Shown: positions 1 through 8,807, counted from the stretch's first letter. The stretch is DNA of 64,000 nucleotides from an uncultured Pelagibacteraceae bacterium (GCA_902549785.1 CACCWT010000001.1:10108-74107); one strand, 5' to 3'. Translations and numbers: made by a program. The notes: generated from the letters alone by a model not told the origin.

Positions 1-368
1 TGACGAAAAATAACCCAAATTTATCAGATCAACAAAAAAAAGTTTTATTTGAAGAAGCAACAGAGGCTCCTGGTTCTAGCGAATTAAATTTTGAAAAGAG
101 AGAGGGTAGTTATTATTGTGCAAATTGCGAAACAAAATTATTTGATTCTAATACCAAGTATGAAAGTGGGTCAGGATGGCCTTCATTTTACGAGTCTCTT
201 CCTGATGTATTTGAAACTAAAACTGATCATCATATTGGATATGCTAGGACTGAATATCACTGTAAAAAATGTGGCGGTCACCACGGGCATATTTTTGATG
301 ATGGACCACAGCCAACTGGTAAAAGATATTGTAATAACGGGGTTTGCCTAGTTTTCAAACCAAAATAA
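1..368 (+). CDS. msrB: Peptide-methionine (R)-S-oxide reductase MsrB (5' end at window edge)
   Basis: Reduces methionine-R-sulfoxide in oxidised proteins. The reading frame starts at base 3 with T-K-N-N-P; bases 1-2 are 'tg', so the start ATG is probably cut by only one base and the protein is nearly complete (about 121 aa). It shows the two zinc CxxC pairs (YCANC and HCKKCG), the substrate-site GWPSFY, the GHHGHIFDDGPQPTG block and the catalytic RYCNNG motif near the C terminus. The residue usually Ala in the RYCNNGVA ending is Cys here (RYCNNGVCL). A longer-looking open frame at 91-351 is out of frame with these motifs and is a shadow. MsrA, the S-epimer enzyme, lies far away at 49.2 kb. 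Confidence 0.93.
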   Translation, partial: TKNNPNLSDQQKKVLFEEATEAPGSSELNFEKREGSYYCANCETKLFDSNTKYESGSGWPSFYESLPDVFETKTDHHIGYARTEYHCKKCGGHHGHIFDDGPQPTGKRYCNNGVCLVFKPK

Positions 369-381
369 TCGATTTCAAATT

Positions 382-1617
382 ATGAATTTAATTGAAATAC
401 AAAATAGGATTATTTCTGAAAAAATTAAGCTCAGAAAAAAATCAAAAAACTTTGTTAATAATTTTAAAAAAATTGAAAAATATATTCAAAAAGAAGTTGC
501 GATAATTAAAGAGTCAAAAGACTCAATTATTCCAGAAATAGAATTTGAAGATATTTCTATTAAGGATCAAACGATAATTAAAGATAAAGTATACAAACGT
601 GGCTGTGTAATCATAAGAAACGTTTTTGATAAAAAAAAGGTGACAGAATTAAATGAAGATTTAGATAAATATGTCTTGGAAAATAATTATTTTGAAGACC
701 AAAAAAAAAAGATAGGTATAGACAAATACTTTAGCGACTTAAAATCAGGAAAACCTCAAATTTTTGGATTGTATTGGTCTAAAGCTCAATCAGAAATTAG
801 ACATTCTAAAGAAATGGAAACTGTTAAAAAATGGTTAAATAATCTTTGGAACTATAATTATGAGGGTAAAAATGTATTTGATCCAAATAGAGAACTTGTT
901 TACGCAGATCGAGTGAGAAGAAGAGAACCAGGGGATGATACATTAGGTTTATCTCCACATTGTGATGCTGGGTCAATTGAAAGATGGACTGATAAAGCTT
1001 ATCAAAAAATATACAATGATATTTTTTCAGACAATTTCGAAAATTTTAATCCATATGATGCAAGATATAGAGATGAAACAATTGAATTTGAATCTCCTGC
1101 GGTAGCACATGTGTTTAGAACATTTCAAGGATGGACTGCCTTAACAGAACAAGGTCCAAATGATGGAACTTTACAATTAATTCCTATTGCAAAAGGAATG
1201 TCATACGTTTTAACAAGAGCTTTATTAGATGATGTTCCTGAAAATGAATTATGTGGATCAAAAGCAGGAAAAGCTTTATCGATAAATGAAAAATATCATA
1301 GTTTATTACTGGAAGGTTTAATCTCAATTCCAAAAATGAATCCTGGAGACACTATTTGGTGGCATCCAGATGTAGTACATGCAGTCGAGGAAAAACATCA
1401 AGGTAAAAATTACTCAAATGTTATTTATGTTGGAGCAACACCTTATTGTAAAAAAAATATTGATTATATAAAAAAACAATCAAAAAAATTTATTGAAGGC
1501 AAAAGTCCACCTGATTTTGCTCCTGAAGATTATGAAGTAGATTATAAAGGTAGAGTCACAGTAAATGACTTAAGTGAATTAGCAAAAAAACAATTAGGAT
1601 TAATTGATTGGAATTAA
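382..1617 (+). CDS. DUF1479 family 2-oxoglutarate/Fe(II)-type oxygenase
   Basis: A 411 aa cytosolic protein of the DUF1479 (Gig2-like, YbiU-like) family, related to 2OG-Fe(II) dioxygenases. The substrate is unknown. The iron facial triad is visible as H193-x-D195 in SPHCDAGSIERW and a distal His in HPDVVHAVE (about residues 328-333). The N-terminal 90 residues are Lys-rich and helical. The length is normal for the family. The gene starts 13 bases after msrB with no Shine-Dalgarno sequence and may be cotranscribed with it. Its stop is one base from that of the convergent glutaredoxin gene. The family assignment is firm; a function beyond oxygenase chemistry cannot be read from the sequence. 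Confidence 0.85.
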   Translation: MNLIEIQNRIISEKIKLRKKSKNFVNNFKKIEKYIQKEVAIIKESKDSIIPEIEFEDISIKDQTIIKDKVYKRGCVIIRNVFDKKKVTELNEDLDKYVLENNYFEDQKKKIGIDKYFSDLKSGKPQIFGLYWSKAQSEIRHSKEMETVKKWLNNLWNYNYEGKNVFDPNRELVYADRVRRREPGDDTLGLSPHCDAGSIERWTDKAYQKIYNDIFSDNFENFNPYDARYRDETIEFESPAVAHVFRTFQGWTALTEQGPNDGTLQLIPIAKGMSYVLTRALLDDVPENELCGSKAGKALSINEKYHSLLLEGLISIPKMNPGDTIWWHPDVVHAVEEKHQGKNYSNVIYVGATPYCKKNIDYIKKQSKKFIEGKSPPDFAPEDYEVDYKGRVTVNDLSELAKKQLGLIDWN

Positions 1618-1618
1618 T

Positions 1619-1873
1619 TTATTTTAAAGATGCTTCTAGTTGACCATTTTTTTCAAGATCTCTAAGTTCTTGATAACCGCCAATATGCTCATCGTTAAAA
1701 AAAATTTGAGGAATTGTTCTTCTCCCATTAGCTTTCTGTATCATTTCGTCTCTAATCTCTGGACCTGTAGATACGTCAATAATTTTATATTCAAGATTAT
1801 TTCTTTTTAATAATCTTTTTGCAGCATCACAGAATGCACACATTGGTCCTGAATACATTGTTATATGTTTCAT
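1619..1873 (-). CDS. grxC: Glutaredoxin 3 (GrxC-type)
   Basis: A small thiol-disulfide oxidoreductase (84 aa) that uses glutathione to reduce protein and mixed disulfides in the cytosol. It has the dithiol active site C12-A-F-C15 after MYSGPM, the cis-proline TIP motif (RRTIPQIFF) and the GSH-binding GGYQEL motif, all in the usual spacing for GrxC. The active-site middle residues are AF rather than the common PY. It is convergent with the DUF1479 gene, with one base between stops, and lies 28 bases downstream of the TIGR03643 gene on the same strand. Confidence 0.93.
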   Translation of the reverse strand: MKHITMYSGPMCAFCDAAKRLLKRNNLEYKIIDVSTGPEIRDEMIQKANGRRTIPQIFFNDEHIGGYQELRDLEKNGQLEASLK

Positions 1874-1901
1874 ACTTTAGATATAATTATATTTCTTGAT
1901 T

Positions 1902-2201
1902 TTACCAGTTATGAATTTCATTTTTCTTTATCTTAACTCTTATTTGTTTTCTTGAATATTCAAACTTTTTTCTATGTTTAATGCTTTGTGAATTTACTCT
2001 TTTTCTCCAAAGCCTAAAAGAGGAAGGTTTTAAACTTCTTCTCATAATCTTAATTACGTCAGATTCTGTTTTTCCAGTTTTTTTTTCTATATCTTCAAAT
2101 GTAATTCTATCTGCCCATGCTGCCCAAATGACCCAGTCTGGACTACCAGGTTTTGGCTCAGGATTTTTAACTCTGGTTGTGGGCCTGTGACTTTTTTTCA
2201 T
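1902..2201 (-). CDS. TIGR03643/DUF2805 family small protein
   Basis: A 99 aa basic protein. Residues 19-65 carry the block recognised as TIGR03643 (DUF2805): PDWVIWAAWADRITFEDIE followed by KTGKTESDVIKIMRRSLKP and SFRLWRKRV. The middle reads like a helix-turn-helix ('DIEKKTGKTESDVIKIMR'), so nucleic-acid binding is conceivable, but the family function is not known. The C-terminal tail is strongly Lys/Arg-rich. It sits directly upstream of grxC on the same strand. This is the only protein in the window with any regulator-like helix-turn-helix character. Confidence 0.75.
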   Translation of the reverse strand: MKKSHRPTTRVKNPEPKPGSPDWVIWAAWADRITFEDIEKKTGKTESDVIKIMRRSLKPSSFRLWRKRVNSQSIKHRKKFEYSRKQIRVKIKKNEIHNW

Positions 2202-2266
2202 AAAATTCCAGCAATCTTGAAATAAATAAATAATGCAAATTTATATGCTTATGATATTATCATTTT

Positions 2267-2282
2267 TAGATAGTCCTATCTA
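2267..2282. promoter_or_regulatory. 7-bp inverted repeat in divergent gap
   Basis: A perfect inverted repeat, TAGATAG-TC-CTATCTA, lies in the 118-base gap between the TIGR03643 gene (minus) and the LysE gene (plus). Its placement is operator-like. No -10/-35 pair is clear around it. The rest of the gap shows nothing recognisable. Confidence 0.25.
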
Positions 2283-2319
2283 GCCATCTTTAGCTCCCGG
2301 TTTTTTAGGGCTATCCATC

Positions 2320-2934
2320 ATGCTTCCGTTAAATTATTTTCTATTTCTTCAAATTATCCTATTCATGTTTATTACTCCTGGAACTCCTAGAATTGTAATC
2401 ATTTCATATTCTATGAATTATGGTGTTAGAAATTGTGTTTGGACTGCACTAGGAGATGTTACTGCAAATATTATTCAAGCATGTCTAGTAATTTTTGTAA
2501 TTGGATCTTTTATCTCTGAAAACCCAACTTTATTAAATATTTTTAAATGGTTTGGTGTAATTTATATACTTTACCTAGCATTCGACATTTATAAATCTAA
2601 ACCTAAAGATATTAACTCAAGTGAAACTTTACAAAAAAGTTATTTATCATTTTTTAAAGATGGTTTTTTAGTTGCGGGCACAAGTCCCAAAGCTTGGATG
2701 TTCTTCCCTTTTATTTTTCCTCAATTCATTGATTTTAATTCAAATTACGTTGCACAATTTTTAATTTTAATAACAACTTATGTAATATTAGATTTTTTAT
2801 CTTTGGTTGGTTATGCAGTCTTAGCAAATAAAATGATTACATGGGTTAAAGCAAAAGCAAAGGTCATAAACACAATTTCTGCGTGCGTCCTAATTGTTAT
2901 AGCTCTTATAATTGCATTTATGCAACAATATTGA
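2320..2934 (+). CDS. LysE/RhtB family amino-acid exporter
   Basis: A 204 aa inner-membrane protein with about six hydrophobic segments. It has the LysE-family opening 'FITPGTPRIVIISYSMNYG' (residues 17-35) and the later 'GTSPKAWMFFPFIFPQF' block typical of RhtB/LysE permeases. The likely role is export of an amino acid or related metabolite; the substrate cannot be told. The ATG at 2320 starts just upstream of the first membrane segment. It stands alone between the divergent gap and the LIV binding-protein gene. A second, more ArgO-like LysE protein is at 14.9 kb. Confidence 0.85.
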   Translation: MLPLNYFLFLQIILFMFITPGTPRIVIISYSMNYGVRNCVWTALGDVTANIIQACLVIFVIGSFISENPTLLNIFKWFGVIYILYLAFDIYKSKPKDINSSETLQKSYLSFFKDGFLVAGTSPKAWMFFPFIFPQFIDFNSNYVAQFLILITTYVILDFLSLVGYAVLANKMITWVKAKAKVINTISACVLIVIALIIAFMQQY

Positions 2935-2966
2935 CCATTAATGCGATACTACTGTTACTTGAAAAA

Positions 2967-2984
2967 AAACTAAATTCTTAGTTT
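2967..2984. promoter_or_regulatory. 7-bp hairpin between lysE-type gene and LIV binding-protein gene
   Basis: Inverted repeat AAACTAA-ATTC-TTAGTTT, preceded by a run of eight A. It has too little GC for a convincing terminator. It lies 38 bases upstream of the ATG at 3023, in the presumed leader of the binding-protein gene. Confidence 0.25.
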
Positions 2985-3022
2985 AATAAGGTTTAAATTA
3001 ATTAATTAATAAGAGGAGATAA

Positions 3023-4261
3023 ATGAAAATTAAAAACATTATAATTACATTTGTTTCTGCAATAGCAATTTTATTTTCAACTTCAGTTGTTTCATTTGCA
3101 AAAGTTGTTGGTGATAAAATTATCCTAGGTGCCGCAATTTCTTTAACTGGAAAATATTCATCTAACGGAGTTCACACTCAAAACGGTTATAATATGGCCG
3201 TTGATAGAATTAATGAGATGGGTGGTGTTAAAGTTGGAGGAAAAACTTACAAGTTTGATATTATCTATTATGATGATGAGTCAAATCCAAAAAGAGCAGC
3301 ACAACTTGCAGAAAGATTAATTTCACAGGATGGTGTTGAGTTTATGCTTGGGCCATACAGTTCAGGTTTAACAAAAGCAATTGCGCCTGTAACAGAGAAA
3401 TATGGTGTTCCAATGGTTGAAGCTAATGGTGCATCAAGATCTTTATTTACTAAAGGTTATAAATATTTATTTGCAGTGCTTGCGCCAGCAAACTTATATT
3501 TAGATGTTGCAATTGAAACAGCCGTAGCGCTAAATGGTGGAAAAGGTGTTAGAATTGCTCAAGCTTTCGAGCAAGATGCATTCTCACAAGACGTTAGATT
3601 AGGAATTCTAGATGCAGCAGAAAGAACTGGATCTAAAATCATAATTGATGACAAACTACCAAAAGAGCTAAACGATATGGCTGCAACTTTAGCAAAAGTT
3701 AAAGCTGTTAAGCCAGATGTGCTAGTTGTATCAGGTCATACAAAAGGTGCACTCACTGCAATCAGACAGATCGCTGAAATGAAAGTTGATGTTCCAATGT
3801 TAGCAATGACACACTGTGATGCTGCAAAATTATCTAAGCAACACGGTAAAAACTCACAGTACGCTTTATGTGCATCTCAGTGGCATAAAACATTAACTTA
3901 CAAAGATGATTTCTTCAAAGACGGTATGACATATGCTGCAGACTTTGAGAAATTATTTGGTTATGATCCGCCATATCAATCAGCAGAATCATCAGCTGCT
4001 TTATTAGTATTCAAAGATGCATTTGAAAGAGCAAATACTTTTGATCAAAAGAAAGTAAGAGATGCTCTTGCAGCTACTAATATGCAAACATTCTATGGAA
4101 ATATTAAGTTTGCCGAGGGTGGTCAAAACGTTGACAAACCAATGGTACTTTTCCAAGTAATGTGTGATGACGCAGGAAAATGTGAAAATAAAGTTGTAGC
4201 GCCATTGAAATGGGCTTCAGCAGAATTAATTCACCCAATTCCTAAGTGGTCTGAAAGATAA
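3023..4261 (+). CDS. Branched-chain/HAAT-type ABC transporter substrate-binding protein
   Basis: A 412 aa periplasmic binding protein (Peripla_BP_6, LivJ/LivK-like) that captures an amino acid, amide or similar solute for the permease and ATPases encoded downstream. The signal peptide is residues 1-26 (cleavage after VSFA). The family opening IILGAAISLTGKYSSNG and the DDESNP.RAAQLAERLI block are clear. A C-terminal Cys pair (MCDDAGKC) may form a disulfide. A strong Shine-Dalgarno sequence (AAGAGGAG, 3011-3018) sits 4 bases before the ATG. The gene is followed by an intrinsic terminator, so it is probably expressed far above the transporter genes behind it. The ligand is unknown. Confidence 0.9.
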   Translation: MKIKNIIITFVSAIAILFSTSVVSFAKVVGDKIILGAAISLTGKYSSNGVHTQNGYNMAVDRINEMGGVKVGGKTYKFDIIYYDDESNPKRAAQLAERLISQDGVEFMLGPYSSGLTKAIAPVTEKYGVPMVEANGASRSLFTKGYKYLFAVLAPANLYLDVAIETAVALNGGKGVRIAQAFEQDAFSQDVRLGILDAAERTGSKIIIDDKLPKELNDMAATLAKVKAVKPDVLVVSGHTKGALTAIRQIAEMKVDVPMLAMTHCDAAKLSKQHGKNSQYALCASQWHKTLTYKDDFFKDGMTYAADFEKLFGYDPPYQSAESSAALLVFKDAFERANTFDQKKVRDALAATNMQTFYGNIKFAEGGQNVDKPMVLFQVMCDDAGKCENKVVAPLKWASAELIHPIPKWSER

Positions 4262-4275
4262 TTAAAAATAATGTT

Positions 4276-4304
4276 AGCCCCCTAGCAATAGGGGGCTTTT
4301 TTTT
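4276..4304 (+). terminator. Intrinsic terminator after LIV binding-protein gene
   Basis: A 9-bp perfect GC-rich stem (AGCCCCCTA / TAGGGGGCT) with a GCAA loop is followed by eight T. It ends only 18 bases before the permease ATG at 4323, so it likely acts as an attenuator that lets a fraction of transcripts continue. Confidence 0.93.
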
Positions 4305-4322
4305 ATATAGCATTTAGAAAAT

Positions 4323-5216
4323 ATGGATTTTTTAATTTTCCAAGTTCCGATGTTAACTCTACAAGCCGTGTTAGACGGTTTGTTACTTGGAATTTTATTT
4401 GCGTTAATCGCTTATGGAATGGCTCTCCAATGGGGAGTAATGAATATAATTAATATTGCACAAGGTGATTTAGTTATATTAGGAGGATACATTGCATACT
4501 TTATGTATCTATATGGAATTCATCCCGCTTGGGGAGTAATAGTTTCACCAATAATAATGTATTTTGTTGGTGTAGTAATTTATAAATTAGTAATTAATAA
4601 AGTAGTTGATAGAGATCTATTCATTTCGATTTTAGCAACTTTTGGAATTAGCATCTTGTTCATGCAATTGATGAACTTTGCATTTGGTGCAGATGTCGTC
4701 CTTGCAAACTCAGGATATGGTACAACAATGCTGTTTGATAACTCTGTTACATTGCCAAATTCTAAGATTTTTTCAGCATTTATAAGTATTGTGTTTGCTA
4801 TCGGGCTTGTGATTTATATGAAAAAATCTAAGCTTGGAAGGGCTATTAGAGCTACAGCCCAAAATGCTAGAGCTGCAAAAATATTAGGCGTAGACACTGA
4901 AAAAGTTTATGCAGCAACTTTTGGAATAAATGCTGCTCTTTGTGGAGTAGCTGGAGCACTTATTTCTATTACATTTACTATACACCCTTATATGGGCTTA
5001 CCTTACACAATAAGATCTTTTATGATTGTAATTGTTGCAGGACTTGGAAATTTACCTGGTGTTGCAATGTCAGGAATGGGACTAGGAGTATTTGAAGAGT
5101 TTGCAGATTATATTTTAGGAACAGAATTTAGAATTGGATCAGTATTTTTATTATTAGTTTTAATACTTGTTTATAGAAGATTTAAGCTTTCAAGAAAAAG
5201 AGAATATCTAAAATAA
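4323..5216 (+). CDS. LIV-type ABC transporter permease (LivH-like)
   Basis: A 297 aa inner-membrane permease of the LivH/BPD_transp_2 family. Several hydrophobic helices and the motif ALQWGVMNIINIAQGDLVIL (residues 34-53) are typical of LivH. A conserved cytoplasmic loop 'GRAIRATAQNARAAKILGVD' for contact with the ATPase follows. It begins 18 bases after the terminator of the binding-protein gene and overlaps the next permease gene by one base (TAATG). It pairs with the LivM-like protein that follows. The substrate is that of the binding protein at 3.0 kb and is unknown. Confidence 0.92.
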   Translation: MDFLIFQVPMLTLQAVLDGLLLGILFALIAYGMALQWGVMNIINIAQGDLVILGGYIAYFMYLYGIHPAWGVIVSPIIMYFVGVVIYKLVINKVVDRDLFISILATFGISILFMQLMNFAFGADVVLANSGYGTTMLFDNSVTLPNSKIFSAFISIVFAIGLVIYMKKSKLGRAIRATAQNARAAKILGVDTEKVYAATFGINAALCGVAGALISITFTIHPYMGLPYTIRSFMIVIVAGLGNLPGVAMSGMGLGVFEEFADYILGTEFRIGSVFLLLVLILVYRRFKLSRKREYLK

Positions 5217-6265
5217 TGAACAAGAATATTATTTTATATGGTGCTATTTTAATATTTGGTATTGCTGCACCTTTTATTTTTCCAGCGTTTAAAGTTCAAT
5301 TATCAATCCTTTGTATATTAATAATTCTAGCTATCACTTGGAACGTCCAAGGTGGTGAAATGGGTTATAATACTTTTGGAAATATTTTGTTTTATGGACT
5401 GGGAATGTATTTATGCGCCTCAGTTCAAGTAGGAATGTTTTTTCCTTTAGGAGAGTGGACTGAGGGTGGTGGAGAAAAAACTTTTGTTCATACTCCTGCT
5501 CAATTCTTTCAAGGTTTTGCAGTAGGCTTGGCAGTCGCAGCGGTAGTTCCAGCAATTATAGCTGGTTTAATTGGTTATTCAATTTTAGGTTTAAGAGGAC
5601 ATTACTTTGCAATTTGCACATTGGGTTTAGGGGTTGCAGCTGGAGAAATTTCTGGTGGAATAGAAATCATTGGAGCAGGACAAGGTTTTACAACACCACC
5701 ATTTCCTAATGTTGACAGGTTAGAAGCAAGAGGTGAGTTTTTCTACTTTTGTAGTTTTATAGTTTTGGTATTTACGTTTCTTGCAGTTAAAGCAATTTAT
5801 TCAACAAGATTTAAACTTGTTCTTAATGCAATTAGAGATAACGAAGATAAGGCTGAAGCAATGGGTATTCAAACAATGAAATATAAAATTATCGGTTGGA
5901 TGATCTCTGCATTTTTCTGTGGATTGGCCGGAGGTATCATGGGCGGACTAGTTGGATATATAGACTCAACTGATGTTGCATTTGATGGAAGAGAAATGGG
6001 AGTATTCATGGTCTTGATGGCTATACTTGGAGGAAAAGGAACTTTATGGGGCCCAGTGATTGGTGCAACTTTATTTCATATTTTTAAAGAAGGTTTTTGG
6101 ACTTTCTTCTTGGGTTGGCAGTATGTTGCTCTTGGAGTTTTGATTGTAGTAATTGTTATCTATTTCCCAGAGGGAATTATGGGTTGGTTAAGAGAAAAGT
6201 ATCCAGAGAGATTTGGTGAAGTTGTAGATGAAGCAGATCGGAAAGCACAGGTTACACTTAAATGA
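5216..6265 (+). CDS. LIV-type ABC transporter permease (LivM-like)
   Basis: A 349 aa inner-membrane permease, the second half of the LIV-1 channel. It carries the LivM family signatures GGEMGYNTFGNILFYGLGMY (residues 46-65), LRGHYFAICTLGLG and the ATPase-coupling loop 'LNAIRDNEDKAEAMGIQ'. The start overlaps the stop of the LivH-like gene by one base, and its stop overlaps the LivG-like ATG by four bases (ATGA), which indicates translational coupling. An acidic C-terminal tail extends into the cytoplasm. Confidence 0.92.
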   Translation: MNKNIILYGAILIFGIAAPFIFPAFKVQLSILCILIILAITWNVQGGEMGYNTFGNILFYGLGMYLCASVQVGMFFPLGEWTEGGGEKTFVHTPAQFFQGFAVGLAVAAVVPAIIAGLIGYSILGLRGHYFAICTLGLGVAAGEISGGIEIIGAGQGFTTPPFPNVDRLEARGEFFYFCSFIVLVFTFLAVKAIYSTRFKLVLNAIRDNEDKAEAMGIQTMKYKIIGWMISAFFCGLAGGIMGGLVGYIDSTDVAFDGREMGVFMVLMAILGGKGTLWGPVIGATLFHIFKEGFWTFFLGWQYVALGVLIVVIVIYFPEGIMGWLREKYPERFGEVVDEADRKAQVTLK

Positions 6266-7002
6266 GTATTTTAGAGGTTAACAATGTCAGTAAGTCATTT
6301 GGTGGGGTAAAAGCAAATGTTGACATAACCATGTCAGTTGAAAAAGGAAAAATCGTAGGTTTAATTGGACCAAATGGATCAGGAAAAACTACATTGTTTA
6401 ATTCTATAGTTGGAACATATCCTATAGATCAAGGGTCAATTAAATTTAATGGTAAAGAAGTATCTGAATTACCAGTTCCAGTAATAGCTAAACTTGGTTT
6501 GCTTAGAACTTTCCAGCAAACAAGAATTTATGGAAAATTGAATTGCGTAGATAATATGCTTATAAGTCATAAAGCAAGCGATGAAAGTCTAGTTTCTATA
6601 TTTTCCCAGATACCTCAAAATCTTACAGAAAAAGCTGAAAATTTATTAAATTTTGTTGGATTATATCAAAAAAGAAAACTAAGAGCTGGAGATTTATCAT
6701 TTGGTCAGCAGAAATTATTAGAATTAGCAATGGCATTAATGAATGAGCCTGAGATGTTATTACTGGACGAACCGACTGCAGGAATCAACCCTACATTAAT
6801 AAATGGAATTATTGATAGATTGATAAAAGTAAATCAAGATTTTGGAATTACTCTACTTGTTATTGAACATAATATGAGAGTAATAATGCAATTGGCTGAA
6901 AGCATCTTTTGTCTAGCACATGGAAAAATGCTTGCAAATGGAACACCTGAAGAGATTAAAAATGACAAGCGTGTTATTGACGCTTATTTAGGAGCTCAAT
7001 AA
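6262..7002 (+). CDS. LIV-type ABC transporter ATPase (LivG-like)
   Basis: A 246 aa ATPase powering the transporter encoded around it. Walker A is GPNGSGKTT (about residue 36), the signature is LSFGQQKLLELA (FG in place of the usual GG), Walker B is MLLLDEPTAGI and the switch His is in VIEHNM. Size and the LivG-specific LRTFQQTRIY Q-loop region fit LivG. It overlaps the LivM-like gene by four bases and the LivF-like gene by one, so the stoichiometry is probably translationally coupled. Confidence 0.92.
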   Translation: MSILEVNNVSKSFGGVKANVDITMSVEKGKIVGLIGPNGSGKTTLFNSIVGTYPIDQGSIKFNGKEVSELPVPVIAKLGLLRTFQQTRIYGKLNCVDNMLISHKASDESLVSIFSQIPQNLTEKAENLLNFVGLYQKRKLRAGDLSFGQQKLLELAMALMNEPEMLLLDEPTAGINPTLINGIIDRLIKVNQDFGITLLVIEHNMRVIMQLAESIFCLAHGKMLANGTPEEIKNDKRVIDAYLGAQ

Positions 7003-7787
7003 TGGCAAATCAATATGAAGTTCTTGGTAAAGCTCCTGGAGCAGAGGATTTAAAAAAACTATCGTCAGAAAATGTTCATTTAACTATCAAGGGTTTATCA
7101 GCTGGTTATGGTAAGATGGAAATTTTACACAATTTTGATTTGTTTGTAAGTAAAGCACAATCTCTCTGTTTGATTGGTCCTAATGGTGCAGGAAAATCAA
7201 CTATACTTCATTCAATATATGGTTTTACAAATATCTTTTCAGGAAAAATAGAAATTGATGGAAAAGAAATAACTAATCTCAGCCCTGCAGAAAAACTTAA
7301 GTCCGAGGGGATAGCATATATTCTACAGGATAATTCGGTTTTTCCAGATATGACTGTAGAAGAAAATCTTCTAATGGGCGGATATATTAAAGACAAAACA
7401 GAGGAGTCTTTTGAAGAAGCAGAAAGAGTTCTTCAAAAATATGAAAGATTAAGAAACAGAAGAAATCAACCTGCAAAAGTATTATCTGGAGGAGAAAGAC
7501 GACTATTAGAAATTTCTCGAGCTTTAGTTATGAAACCTTCTATCTTGCTTGTTGATGAACCATCAATTGGGCTTGAGCCTAGATACATTCAAATGGTTTT
7601 TGAGATTTTAGATGATCTTCAAAAAAATGAGAAAAAAACAATTATATTGGTAGAGCAAAATGCCAAAAAAGGTTTAGAGTTTGCTGATATTGGTTATGTT
7701 TTAGTTTCAGGAGAAACAGCTATTGCAGGTAAAGGAGATGATCTTTTAAATAATCCAGATGTCGGCCGTCTATTCTTAGGCGGTTAA
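7002..7787 (+). CDS. LIV-type ABC transporter ATPase (LivF-like)
   Basis: A 261 aa ATPase, partner of the preceding LivG-like protein. Walker A GPNGAGKST, LivF-type Q-loop region AYILQDNSVFPDMTVEENL, signature LSGGERRLLEISRAL, Walker B ILLVDEPSIGLEP and switch VEQNAKKGL are all present. An N-terminal extension of about 25 residues precedes the usual LivF start. It overlaps its neighbours on both sides by one base, including the AzlC gene, so AzlCD are in the same operon. Confidence 0.92.
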   Translation: MANQYEVLGKAPGAEDLKKLSSENVHLTIKGLSAGYGKMEILHNFDLFVSKAQSLCLIGPNGAGKSTILHSIYGFTNIFSGKIEIDGKEITNLSPAEKLKSEGIAYILQDNSVFPDMTVEENLLMGGYIKDKTEESFEEAERVLQKYERLRNRRNQPAKVLSGGERRLLEISRALVMKPSILLVDEPSIGLEPRYIQMVFEILDDLQKNEKKTIILVEQNAKKGLEFADIGYVLVSGETAIAGKGDDLLNNPDVGRLFLGG

Positions 7788-8491
7788 TGATAAACCTAAA
7801 ATATTTTATCAAAGGAATAGTCTGCTCAAAAAAATTTGATAGCCCAGCAATTGCATTAGGGGCTAGCTTCATTGCTATTGGTGCCTTATTAAAAAATTTA
7901 GGGTTTAATATACAAGAAAGTATTTTTTCAACATTTTTAACCTATGCACTCCCAGGATCATTAGTGATGGCGGAATCAATGTTGATTGGAGCGTCACTTG
8001 TAAATATTTTTTTAGCAGTATGGTTGGTAAATTCTAGACTATTTCCAATGACAGTTTCAATTATGCCATTACTTAAACATGATAGCCAACCAAGATGGAA
8101 ATATTATATATCTTGTCACTTTGTAGCTGTTTCGTCGTGGTTAATTTTAAAAAGTAATTATGAGGAAATTGATAGGAAATATAGAATAGATTTTTGGATT
8201 GGTATAGGAACAGCCACTTGGCTAATTGCCATTTTTTCAACAGTATTAGGATTTTATGCTGCCGACTTTTTAAGTAAAGATATGATAATTGGACTTGCAA
8301 TAGTAAATCCAATTTATTTTATGTGTGCAATGATAGGAGTAATGAAAACTATACAACTTTCTTCTGCCATTATCCTGGGCGCATTTTTAGGTCCAATTTT
8401 TTATTTTTTTTCACCAGAATGGAGTGTTTTACTTGGTGGGTTGGTAGCTGGTTCAATTGCTTACTTTATAGGAGAGGTTTATGACAGCTAA
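7787..8491 (+). CDS. azlC: AzlC family branched-chain amino-acid exporter subunit
   Basis: A 234 aa membrane protein of the AzlC (YgaZ-like) family, the large subunit of a two-part exporter for branched-chain or related amino acids. The 'YALPGSLVMAESMLIGASL' stretch and the 'AVWLVNSRLFPMTVSIMP' block (about residues 53-95) are family hallmarks, and there are several hydrophobic segments. It starts in the stop codon of the LivF-like ATPase gene and overlaps AzlD by 11 bases. Coupling of an importer and an exporter in one operon suggests balancing of intracellular amino-acid pools; this is inference. Confidence 0.85.
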   Translation: MINLKYFIKGIVCSKKFDSPAIALGASFIAIGALLKNLGFNIQESIFSTFLTYALPGSLVMAESMLIGASLVNIFLAVWLVNSRLFPMTVSIMPLLKHDSQPRWKYYISCHFVAVSSWLILKSNYEEIDRKYRIDFWIGIGTATWLIAIFSTVLGFYAADFLSKDMIIGLAIVNPIYFMCAMIGVMKTIQLSSAIILGAFLGPIFYFFSPEWSVLLGGLVAGSIAYFIGEVYDS

Positions 8492-8807
8492 TATTGTTTT
8501 AGCAATTTTAGTAACTTCGCTTGCAACTTATATTTCAAGATTTCTTGGTGCTTTAACTTCAGAAAAGATAGGAGAGACATCTAAAATTTATAAATGGTTT
8601 AATTGTGTAGCATATTCAACTCTTGCAGCTTTAATCTCAAGAATGTTAATTTTCCCATCTGGAGATCTTTCAGATGTACATTATATTTTAAGGATAATTG
8701 TCATTTTATTATCAATATTAATTTTTTATGTCACTAAAAGAAATTTAGTTTATCCAACCATATTATCTGCTATAATTTTGGCCACATTAAATAGTTTTGC
8801 TGTATGA
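8481..8807 (+). CDS. azlD: AzlD family exporter subunit
   Basis: A 108 aa membrane protein with about four hydrophobic helices, the small partner of AzlC. It has the usual AzlD length and the conserved 'TYISRFLGAL' opening after helix 1. The gene overlaps azlC by 11 bases and the pentapeptide-repeat gene by four (ATGA). Confidence 0.82.
   Translation: MTANIVLAILVTSLATYISRFLGALTSEKIGETSKIYKWFNCVAYSTLAALISRMLIFPSGDLSDVHYILRIIVILLSILIFYVTKRNLVYPTILSAIILATLNSFAV

Noticed and set aside
91..351. Open frame of 86 codons at the left edge
   Set aside because: It is out of frame with the clear MsrB motifs (CxxC pairs, GWPSFY, RYC) that run from base 3 to 368.
2291..2317. Possible terminator or hairpin in TAGCTCCC...GGGCTA before the LysE gene
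   Set aside because: Pairing needs a bulge and no T-run follows; it is too weak to call.
2931..2959. TTGACC plus GTTACT as a promoter for the first LIV binding-protein gene
   Set aside because: The -10 matches at only three positions and the -35 overlaps the upstream stop codon; not convincing.
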